Source: Methanoregula sp. (GTDB lineage: Archaea > Halobacteriota > Methanomicrobia > Methanomicrobiales > Methanospirillaceae). Taken from it: a stretch of 20,195 nt of DNA. Of the stretch, positions 14,865 through 20,195 are shown one piece after another. The translations under genes were made by a program, and so were the position numbers. The stretch spans positions 1 to 20,195 of the forward strand of contig JAQTSH010000007.1 in the NCBI GenBank assembly GCA_028711405.1, in the 5' to 3' direction. The notes beneath the pieces were generated by a model. It had not been told where the DNA came from. It saw nothing but the letters and a program-made list of their open reading frames with translations, and did no database searches. Numbering within the stretch: position 1 is the stretch's first letter; each line of letters starts with the position of its first letter.

Positions 14865-17140
14865 CACAGTACCTTTTTCAGATCAGTTATGTTGGCGAAC
14901 ACCTTCTCCCGCTCGATGGCGAAGGAGTGGAAGAGAGATGCAGCAGAGACGTAATCGATGATGCCCTGTTTGCGCATTTCGTCAAGGAGTTGTTTTCGGA
15001 TACTGATCTCGTTCTCGAGTTTGTCCCGGGTCCATCCCCGTTTCGCCGAGATATCACTATAAATCTGCGATCTGCCCGTAAAGGAAAAGATGTCGTGAAT
15101 GGGATCATAGACGAAGACATTGTTGACCCGCAGGTTGCCGGTTCCCGGATCGACCCCTGCGATCTCGACAATCTCCTGGACCCGCCGGACCCGCTCGGTT
15201 CCGCGGAAGATCAGACCCTGGACGCTGATGATATTCAATGCCTGGATCATGTTCCGCGGGACATTTAAGGGGGAACTTTCCAGACGGTGAATAGCGGCAT
15301 CGACACTTCCTGCGTGCATTGTCGAGAATGTGGTGTGCCCGGTGTTCATTGCCTGGAACAGCGTCTGTGCCTCGACCCCCCGTACTTCTCCGACAAGGAT
15401 GAATTCGGGACGCTGTCGCATTGCCGCGCGCAACAGGTCGAACATGGTGATGGCATTGCCACCTTCCGCGAGAGATTCACGGGTAACGCTCGCGATCCAG
15501 TTGTCATGGAAGAGGGTGATCTCCCGCGTATCCTCGATACTCACGACTTTTGCTATGGGCGGGATAAAGAGCGAGACTGCGTTTAAGGAGGTCGTCTTCC
15601 CGGAGGCTGTGCCTCCGATGAACAGGAGGCTTTTGTTGTTCTCGATGGCAAGCCAGAAGTAGGCAAGTTCATCGGCATTGAACGTGCCATATTCCAGAAG
15701 TTCGATCGGGGAATAGGGTTCTTCCCGGAATTTTCGTATGGTGAACGATGTGCCCCGTGTGGTCACCTCAGTGCCCAGGGTCAGCTGCAGTCGTGAGCCT
15801 TCGGGAAGTGTCGCATCGAGCATCGGGGAGCCGGTGGAGATGTGTTTTCCCGAGCGTTGGGCGAGGGTGATCGCGAGCGAGTTTAAGACTTTGGTTTCAA
15901 ATGCGATATTGGTCTTGATGTTCCGGTACTTCCGGTGATAGAGGAAGATCGGGATCCGGTTCCCGTCACAGGAGACATCTTCGAGATGGGGATCTTTCAT
16001 GAGAGGATCGATCCGCGACCACCCGAGGAAATTCCGGATAAGGTAGTACTCGATTTTAAAGAGGGTGGGGATTTCAAGGGTGAGCCCGTACTCCTTGACA
16101 AGGTTCATCGTCTTTTCGAGAAGAATGATTTTCTTGTCCTTTTTGATCTCATCGGATGTCAGGATCAGGACGTCCCGCAAATCCTCATGAAGACGTTCGA
16201 GGAGCTCGTATTCAAAATTCGAGAGGACGGGTTCGAAAAGGAGGTATTCCATCTGGTTTGACTTGTTGTTCAGCGCAATGTAAACAAGCGACCTCCCCTC
16301 ATCTATCCAGTACTGGTCAATGAGCGTGTAGCCTTCCGGTAAATCCCCTCCGACAAGCGGACCGTGCTTTTTGAAATCATATTCTTCAAGTGGGGGTTTT
16401 TCTTTTTTCTTGAAAACCTGAAAGAAACGCCGGAAGGATTTGCCGGGCTTTTTTGCGTCTTTGTCGGTTACAGGGGGTTCTGGTTTCCTTTCAGGCTTGG
16501 GGATTGCCGGGGGTTCCAGCAAATCCCCCAATCCTGGTTCCGGGGCGGAAGGGGTTCCAAGAGGTTCCTGTTCCTTTCCGGGTTCTGGCACTGGTGCCGG
16601 TTCCAGCAAATCCCCTAACTCCGACGCTGTCGCGGGGACTGCCGGTTCCAACAAGTCCCCTAACTCCGGTACCGTGGCAGTGACTGCCGGTTCCGGTTCT
16701 TTTCCAGGTTCTGTGTCGGTTGAGTGGGTGGGCGAATCACTTGGTGCCGGGGCAGTAATCGTGGGCTCCGGTTCTTTTCCGGGTTCTGAGTCGGTTGATG
16801 GCACAGGGGAATCACCTGATGACGGTGCAGCAACAGATGGTTCCGACATAAGTGCCGGTTCCAATAAATCCCCTAACCCCGGTGCCATCGCAGGGACTGC
16901 CGGTTCCGGTTCTTTTCCGGGTTCTGAGTCGGTTGATGGCACAGGGGAATCACCTGATGACGGTGCAGCAACAGATGGTTCCGACATAAGTGCCGGTTCC
17001 AGCAAATCCCCCGATTCCGGTACCGGTGCAGTGTCTGGTGTTCCCCCGTTCGTCGGAGTTATAAGAGCCGATGCTTCCTTCTCTGGTGTAGATGCCGTCG
17101 TCTTTTTTCGTATGGATTTAAAAAAATCAGGTATCCGCAT
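14864..17140 (-). CDS. FlaI/VirB11-type secretion ATPase with a long repeated Pro/Glu-rich N-terminal extension
   Basis: From ATG 17140 the protein has 758 residues. Residues about 16-230 are low-complexity, rich in Pro, Glu, Ser and Ala, with five GDLLEP motifs, four EPGKE(P/Q)EP motifs and two nearly identical 46-residue units. Basic, aromatic segments flank it (FFKSIRKK near the start, FRRFFQVFKKKEK at about 236-248). The last 510 residues are a complete type II/IV secretion ATPase: Walker A GGTASGKT (509-516), Walker B FILVGEVRG (580-588) and His box GHTTFSTMHAG (601-611). It would power pilus/archaellum assembly through the overlapping FlaJ-like partner. A frame from ATG 17197 exists, but the TATA box lies just before it, so that ATG would not be transcribed. 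Confidence 0.88.
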   Translation of the reverse strand: MRIPDFFKSIRKKTTASTPEKEASALITPTNGGTPDTAPVPESGDLLEPALMSEPSVAAPSSGDSPVPSTDSEPGKEPEPAVPAMAPGLGDLLEPALMSEPSVAAPSSGDSPVPSTDSEPGKEPEPTITAPAPSDSPTHSTDTEPGKEPEPAVTATVPELGDLLEPAVPATASELGDLLEPAPVPEPGKEQEPLGTPSAPEPGLGDLLEPPAIPKPERKPEPPVTDKDAKKPGKSFRRFFQVFKKKEKPPLEEYDFKKHGPLVGGDLPEGYTLIDQYWIDEGRSLVYIALNNKSNQMEYLLFEPVLSNFEYELLERLHEDLRDVLILTSDEIKKDKKIILLEKTMNLVKEYGLTLEIPTLFKIEYYLIRNFLGWSRIDPLMKDPHLEDVSCDGNRIPIFLYHRKYRNIKTNIAFETKVLNSLAITLAQRSGKHISTGSPMLDATLPEGSRLQLTLGTEVTTRGTSFTIRKFREEPYSPIELLEYGTFNADELAYFWLAIENNKSLLFIGGTASGKTTSLNAVSLFIPPIAKVVSIEDTREITLFHDNWIASVTRESLAEGGNAITMFDLLRAAMRQRPEFILVGEVRGVEAQTLFQAMNTGHTTFSTMHAGSVDAAIHRLESSPLNVPRNMIQALNIISVQGLIFRGTERVRRVQEIVEIAGVDPGTGNLRVNNVFVYDPIHDIFSFTGRSQIYSDISAKRGWTRDKLENEISIRKQLLDEMRKQGIIDYVSAASLFHSFAIEREKVFANITDLKKVL
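16767..17001 (-). repeat. In-frame tandem repeat, 138-bp period, with exact 97-bp copies
   Basis: Positions 16767-16863 and 16905-17001 are identical over 97 bp, offset by 138 bp (46 codons). They encode two copies of a unit starting GDLLEPALMSEPSVAAPSSG in the N-terminal extension of the secretion ATPase. Exact DNA identity points to a recent duplication or gene conversion. Confidence 0.9.
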
Positions 17141-17170
17141 AGGACCGATTCCTACCCGAAGAACATCGTT

Positions 17171-17208
17171 CTCCCGGATTATAGTTCGGGAGAGCATCCT
17201 ATAAATAG
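17171..17208 (-). promoter_or_regulatory. Promoter of the secretion ATPase-platform operon with an inverted repeat at the start site
   Basis: The TATA box CTATTTATAG is at 17199-17208 on the minus strand. The predicted transcription start, near 17178, falls within CTCCCG...CGGGAG (17171-17176 with 17187-17192, 10-base loop). The inverted repeat may be an operator or a 5' leader hairpin. The leader would be about 38 nt to ATG 17140. Confidence 0.45.
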
Positions 17209-17573
17209 TGTTTTACCTGATCTCCCTGTCGGGAAAAACCATAAAATCCCCTTGTGACGGGAGGGTGTAGCGTATGATACCATACATGCGCCTTCTGGTG
17301 ACATCTATAAACCGGACAACGATGAACAATGAGAGCGCTTATCGATACACAAAACATGGGGTTCTGTTCAGGCACCAGTGCAATTACAGGCAGGATGTGC
17401 CATCACAATTCTTTGCCTGCACCGGATCGATTCCGTGAAATTCCACCCATACGGTCGTAGGGACTACCGGTTTTTAGGGATCATCTTTTCTCGCAGGGGA
17501 CAGATATCTTTATCATACTATCGAAGAGAGTTCAATTGCGAAAAAGAAGAGCCGCGTTTGACGTGGGTGCCAG
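17209..17573. other. Intergenic region between the divergent secretion and KaiC-like operons
   Basis: No convincing gene is seen in these 365 bp. The region contains an imperfect inverted repeat CTCCCTGTC/GACGGGAG (about 17222-17263), related to the CTCCCG boxes at the ATPase promoter. It also has GTATGataCCATAC-type symmetry near 17272-17285, a TATA-like CTATAAAC near 17306, and CTTTATCATA (17508-17517) as a possible promoter for the KaiC-like genes. A 38-codon frame from ATG 17322 has no ribosome site. Confidence 0.4.
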
Positions 17574-18401
17574 ATGCCAGAGACAATACAGATGAGAATG
17601 CCAACCGGGATTTCAACACTCGATCCCATTCTTGACGGGGGGGTTCCTCCCGGATCGATGATTCTTCTCCTGGGGGAACTGGGAGCAGGGAACTTTGAGT
17701 TTGTACACAGTTCCATTGTCAATTTATCCATCGTAACAAAAGGGGTTGTGCCGCCGGGGATTATCCTCCCCAAAAAGATCCGGTATGTCACCTTTACCCG
17801 GATGAAAGAGGATGTCCTGCACGAGATCATCCAGTCGTTCCGCGCCGACGGCCTAGCCGAATTCATATCAACGATCCAATTCGATGACCTGTCGGAATTT
17901 TATTTTGATCGCAGCATCGTTCCTGATGGCTGGTACAGCCACAGCGACACCCTCACCCGGCTCCAGAAACGATCAGACCGTGAGAGTATCTTCTTACGGT
18001 TGTCGAAAGTCTTCAATACCTCAGAACCGGACAGCATCGTCATCCTTGATTCGATCACGGATATTGCCACCCAGACAAACATCCCCAATCTCTGGTCAGA
18101 TCTGACCGGAATCCTAAGGGGTATTCAGCGGTTGACCAAACAACGGAACATTACCACCTATCTCCTGCTCAGTAAGGGCATCCTCGATTCGGTCCGGGAA
18201 CGGGAACTCGCGGATATCGCGGACGCTGTCATTCTCTTCAAGTGGGAAGAGAGTTCAAGCGCACGCCGGCAGCGGGTGATGTACTTCGAGAAGTTCCGGG
18301 GTGTGATGCCTCACCTGGAGGAGCATGATCTCGTCAAATTTGCGGTCCGGATCTCCGCGACCGGGGGATTTGAGGTGAGCAACATCCGGGTGGTCATATG
18401 A
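17574..18401 (+). CDS. KaiC-like RecA-fold protein with a degenerate Walker A motif (probable pseudo-ATPase)
   Basis: This gene encodes 275 residues. The opening TGISTLDPILDGGVPPGSMILLLGELGAGN follows the KaiC/RadA pattern (target sequence, then P-loop). However, the P-loop reads GELGAGNF (34-41), with Asn40 where the nucleotide-binding Lys belongs. A Walker B-like strand (SIVILDSITD) is present. Later parts match KaiC-type domains: a conserved SDLTGILRGIQRLTKQRNITTYLLLSKG helix-strand, and a C-terminal FEVSNIRVV. FlaH of archaella is a related regulatory ATPase; I cannot place this protein in that clade by eye. Its stop overlaps the start of the next gene by 4 bp (ATGA), so the two are coupled. 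In-frame ATGs at codons 7 and 9 are alternative starts. Confidence 0.78.
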   Translation: MPETIQMRMPTGISTLDPILDGGVPPGSMILLLGELGAGNFEFVHSSIVNLSIVTKGVVPPGIILPKKIRYVTFTRMKEDVLHEIIQSFRADGLAEFISTIQFDDLSEFYFDRSIVPDGWYSHSDTLTRLQKRSDRESIFLRLSKVFNTSEPDSIVILDSITDIATQTNIPNLWSDLTGILRGIQRLTKQRNITTYLLLSKGILDSVRERELADIADAVILFKWEESSSARRQRVMYFEKFRGVMPHLEEHDLVKFAVRISATGGFEVSNIRVVI

Positions 18402-19096
18402 GTGCTGAACGTGTCAACGTCGGGATCTCCGGGCTGGATGATATGCTCGGCGGGGGATTGATCCCGCAGAGCATCTGCGCGATCATCGGCACCTATGGTA
18501 CCGGAAAGACTACATTTTCCCTCGAATTCATCTGGGACGGGTTGAAGAAAGGGGAGCGCGTGATCTATATCAGTCTGGAAGAGCGCGAAGAGCGAATCAT
18601 CACATACATGAAGATGAAGGGCTGGGATGTCACGCCTTTTTTAAACAAAGCCCTCTTTGTCATCAGGCTCGATCCAACGGATTTCAATCTCGCGAACAAC
18701 CGGATCAAAAACGAGCTCCCGAACCTGATCAGCGAGGTGAACGCGAGCCGGGTGGTCATCGATCCCATCTCGCTCTTTGAGGATTTATTCGACACGGATT
18801 CTCAACGCCGGCAAGAGATGTTCCGGTTCATCGAGGGGTTGCGGGACAAGCCGTGCACCATCATGATGACCTCCGAGACTGACAAGGATAATGTCTTCTC
18901 AAGCCGGCACGCCCTAATCGAATACCTTGCCGATACCGTGATCCTGCTGCGGTTTATCCGCCCCAGCGATCTCACCGATGTCCATCTCGCGCTTGAGGTG
19001 GTGAAGATGCGGATGTCGTCCCACTCCCGTGAGATCAAACCCTACGAGATCCAACAGGACCAGGTGATGGTCTATTCCGAAGCAAATGTCTTTTAG
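18398..19096 (+). CDS. KaiC-like RecA-fold ATPase with intact Walker motifs
   Basis: This gene encodes 232 residues, a single KaiC domain. It opens GISGLDDMLGGGLIPQS, followed by Walker A GTYGTGKT (31-38). YISLEEREERI (57-67) contains paired glutamates at the position of the catalytic Glu of KaiC, and SRVVIDPISLF (117-127) is the Walker B strand, with D122. HALIEYLADTVILLRFI and VVKMRMSSHSREIKPYEI are standard KaiC C-terminal segments. It lacks the second domain of circadian KaiC, so it belongs to the single-domain archaeal KaiC/FlaH-like group. It is coupled to the preceding degenerate paralogue, with which it may form a mixed oligomer, and it is divergent from the secretion ATPase operon. 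Confidence 0.88.
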   Translation: MSAERVNVGISGLDDMLGGGLIPQSICAIIGTYGTGKTTFSLEFIWDGLKKGERVIYISLEEREERIITYMKMKGWDVTPFLNKALFVIRLDPTDFNLANNRIKNELPNLISEVNASRVVIDPISLFEDLFDTDSQRRQEMFRFIEGLRDKPCTIMMTSETDKDNVFSSRHALIEYLADTVILLRFIRPSDLTDVHLALEVVKMRMSSHSREIKPYEIQQDQVMVYSEANVF

Positions 19097-19180
19097 ACGA
19101 CCATTTTCCCGGATGACTAAGACGTCATTCCTGGTCTCTTTGAGATCAAATAGTTTTTATCACGGAAAGGAAAACAAGTT

Positions 19181-19215
19181 CTTAAATACACGTTTGTAGT
19201 TACTCAGTTTGGTTT
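19181..19215 (+). promoter_or_regulatory. Possible promoter of the NUMOD3-repeat gene
   Basis: CTTAAATAC (19181-19189) is a TATA-like box. The predicted start near 19211 gives an unusually long leader of about 125 nt before ATG 19336. The leader has a GGAGG (near 19240) not followed by a long frame. The stretch 19097-19335 has no other recognisable gene. Confidence 0.35.
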
Positions 19216-19335
19216 TCATGCAACGGTAAAATTTCAAACGGAGGTTTAGTATCCCTTTTGTCCCGTTTACAGAGATCCTAAATCCGGAGAAGAATCAAAA
19301 TACAAGAGTAATTGTTTTCACTAGAGAGGGCAGAC

Positions 19336-19548
19336 ATGACAAGGGGTATTAGTGCAGATCCTCAAAAGGAATTGGAACGAAGGAAGAGACAGAGCGAGGC
19401 ACAGAAAGGAAAGCATCCATCTGAAGAGACCCGCCGGAAAATCGGAGAGGCAAAAAAAGGAAGGATCGTATCTGAAGAGACCCGACGGAAAATGAGCACG
19501 TCACATAAAAAAGCAAAGAGACGGGTAAAGAAACTAATCACCCCCTAA
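19336..19548 (+). CDS. Stand-alone NUMOD3-like repeat protein, 70 residues
   Basis: From ATG 19336 (with GAGAGGG upstream; a TTG at 19312 is less likely) the frame encodes 70 residues, very basic. Two repeats of the pattern SEETRRKIGEAKKG (29-42) and SEETRRKMSTSHKK (47-60) match the NUMOD3 DNA-binding motif, with a degenerate first element RKRQSEAQKGKHP. In known proteins NUMOD3 repeats are attached to GIY-YIG or HNH homing endonucleases. Here no nuclease domain is present, and none is seen in the surrounding frames. It could be a remnant of a homing endonuclease or a small independent DNA-binding protein. Confidence 0.72.
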   Translation: MTRGISADPQKELERRKRQSEAQKGKHPSEETRRKIGEAKKGRIVSEETRRKMSTSHKKAKRRVKKLITP

Positions 19549-19837
19549 AGCGGCGATCCCTGTTGGGTCGGACAATGATTCCCGTGGTTTCCGGTTTGTT
19601 TACCAGGATATGCCCTTCACAGCGAATTTTATTGCCCGTTCAAAAAGTTATAACGTGACAAACCGTCGTTATCATTTAAAAAACTCCTCCCCATCTTTGC
19701 TTTTTCGTGATCTTCCCGCTTTTGATATCGGGCTGTGTCTCAAGTACCCCACAAGGAAATTTCTTACCAATTTCCCTGGTTTCAAATGAGCGCTACCTCA
19801 TTGTTTAATATCTGGAAATGACAATCCATTTGTATAT
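19549..19837. other. Intergenic stretch with no recognised gene
   Basis: These 289 bp are AT-richer than the rest of the window and contain no credible frame. The only likely element is GTTTAATATC (19803-19812), a TATA-like box about 26-30 bp before ATG 19838. It would give a nearly leaderless mRNA for the antitoxin-like gene, consistent with the absence of a Shine-Dalgarno there. Confidence 0.4.
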
Positions 19838-20029
19838 ATGAATAAAGTACTCGTTCATGGTAGGCATGAAACAGAATGGGTGACCATATCCAAAGATGAA
19901 TATGATTCCATGAACCGCACTATCGAAGTCCTTGCGGATCAGGAGATCATGGCACAGATTAAAAAAGGCAAAGCAAAGAATGTCAAATCCCGTGACTTTG
20001 AAGATGTTGCAAAAGAACTGGGAATCTAA
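19838..20029 (+). CDS. Antitoxin-like small protein, 63 residues
   Basis: The 63-residue product has the look of a type II antitoxin. A short N-terminal strand-helix unit (WVTISKDEYDSMNRTIEVLAD, 14-34) resembles Phd/YefM/RelB-type antitoxins of methanogens. It is followed by a charged, probably flexible C-terminal tail (IKKGKAKNVKSRDFEDVAKELGI) of the kind that wraps the toxin. No Shine-Dalgarno precedes the ATG; translation is probably leaderless. The stop codon overlaps the stop of a RelE-like gene on the other strand. The family label is based on pattern and on the neighbouring toxin. Confidence 0.65.
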   Translation: MNKVLVHGRHETEWVTISKDEYDSMNRTIEVLADQEIMAQIKKGKAKNVKSRDFEDVAKELGI

Positions 20030-20195
20030 CATTCATCCTTGTGGTTTATTGCCTCGATATATACAACATGATTGACTCGATCAATGGTGTAAAAAATCCT
20101 GAACTTTTTCTCAAAATAGATTTCCCAGTATCCGTGTAGCGGTTTTCGTAACGGCTTTCCATAGAGTTCCGGGTTTTCCTGTAACCTCCTGATTT
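20026..20195 (-). CDS. RelE/ParE-like toxin, C-terminal 55 residues (start outside window)
   Basis: On the minus strand an open frame enters from the right edge and ends with TAG at 20026-20028. The residues LYGKPLRKPLHGYWEIYFEK followed by KFRIFYTIDRV and VVYIEAINHKDEC match the RelE/ParE fold end: KPL-hydrophobic-GYW, the FRIFY strand with its Arg, and the last beta strand followed by NH(K/R)xx. RelE toxins cleave mRNA at the ribosome, ParE toxins poison gyrase; which applies cannot be judged here. About 30 N-terminal residues are missing. The gene is convergent with the antitoxin-like gene, the two stops overlapping by 3 bases plus one, rather than lying in the same operon. Confidence 0.82.
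   Translation of the reverse strand, partial: IRRLQENPELYGKPLRKPLHGYWEIYFEKKFRIFYTIDRVNHVVYIEAINHKDEC

Noticed and set aside
16449..17100. CRISPR-like array suggested by regular repeats
   Set aside because: The repeats are in-frame protein-coding units with no unique spacers of constant length.
17322..17438. 38-codon frame starting at ATG 17322 after a TATA-like box
   Set aside because: The ATG is only about 15 bases after the TATA-like sequence, upstream of the expected transcription start, and there is no ribosome site.
12924..19096. Calling this region an archaellum (fla/arl) locus
   Set aside because: No archaellin, FlaF, FlaG or FlaC/D/E-like gene is present, and both the ATPase and platform proteins are longer than archaellum versions; a general type IV pilus-like label is safer.
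17574..19096. Calling the KaiC-like genes circadian clock components
   Set aside because: They are single-domain proteins with no kaiA or kaiB nearby, and one lacks a working P-loop; single-domain KaiC-like proteins in archaea have other roles.

Overview
The window looks like a chromosomal segment of a methanogenic archaeon, most likely of the order Methanomicrobiales (Methanoregula-like). It carries a complete nine-gene A-type (archaeal) ATP synthase operon, a FlaI/FlaJ-type secretion ATPase and membrane platform, KaiC-like RecA-fold ATPases, TATA-type promoters, and Shine-Dalgarno sequences of the GGAGG/GAGGTGA type. The lineage is inferred from gene content and protein style; no 16S or other marker is present. 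No rRNA, tRNA, CRISPR array or insertion sequence was found.

Layout. Positions 1-408 (minus) hold the 5' part of an rlmH rRNA methyltransferase that runs off the left edge. Positions 485-1428 are a divergent pair: a small ribbon-helix-helix-like regulator and a three-helix membrane protein, sharing a 146-bp promoter region with repeated TTCCAT-type boxes. Positions 1438-10971 (minus) are one long operon, atpH-I-K-E-C-F-A-B-D followed by pgk, with overlaps or very short gaps throughout. Its likely promoter is near 11018. Positions 10972-11565 are mostly non-coding. Positions 11566-12197 (minus) hold a translationally coupled pair: a 51-residue zinc-ribbon protein and a 159-residue unknown protein.

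Positions 12198-12923 have no convincing gene. This stretch is very GC-rich and structured, with a perfect 16-bp inverted repeat enclosing a G-quadruplex motif, a second perfect 16-bp inverted repeat, a hairpin plus T8 tract, and copies of a short motif (TATCCGAC-C-rich) that also occurs near 11380-11420. Positions 12924-17140 (minus) encode a TadC/FlaJ-type membrane platform and a FlaI-type ATPase. The ATPase carries a long, proline- and glutamate-rich, internally repeated N-terminal extension. Divergent to it, positions 17574-19096 (plus) encode two overlapping KaiC-like genes. The first has a broken Walker A motif (Lys replaced by Asn) and the second has an intact one. The right end is accessory in character: a stand-alone NUMOD3-repeat protein, a small antitoxin-like gene, and a convergent, edge-truncated RelE/ParE-like toxin whose stop codon overlaps that of the antitoxin.

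Working together. The ATP synthase genes encode the full rotary enzyme (A3B3 head, D/F/C central shaft, E/H peripheral stalks, I and K in the membrane). pgk at the end of the operon adds a second enzyme of ATP turnover. The ATPase/platform pair plus the divergent KaiC-like pair is the best candidate for a less-described system: a type IV pilus or archaellum-like export machine without local pilins, possibly modulated by a RecA-fold ATPase/pseudo-ATPase pair in the way FlaH acts on FlaI.
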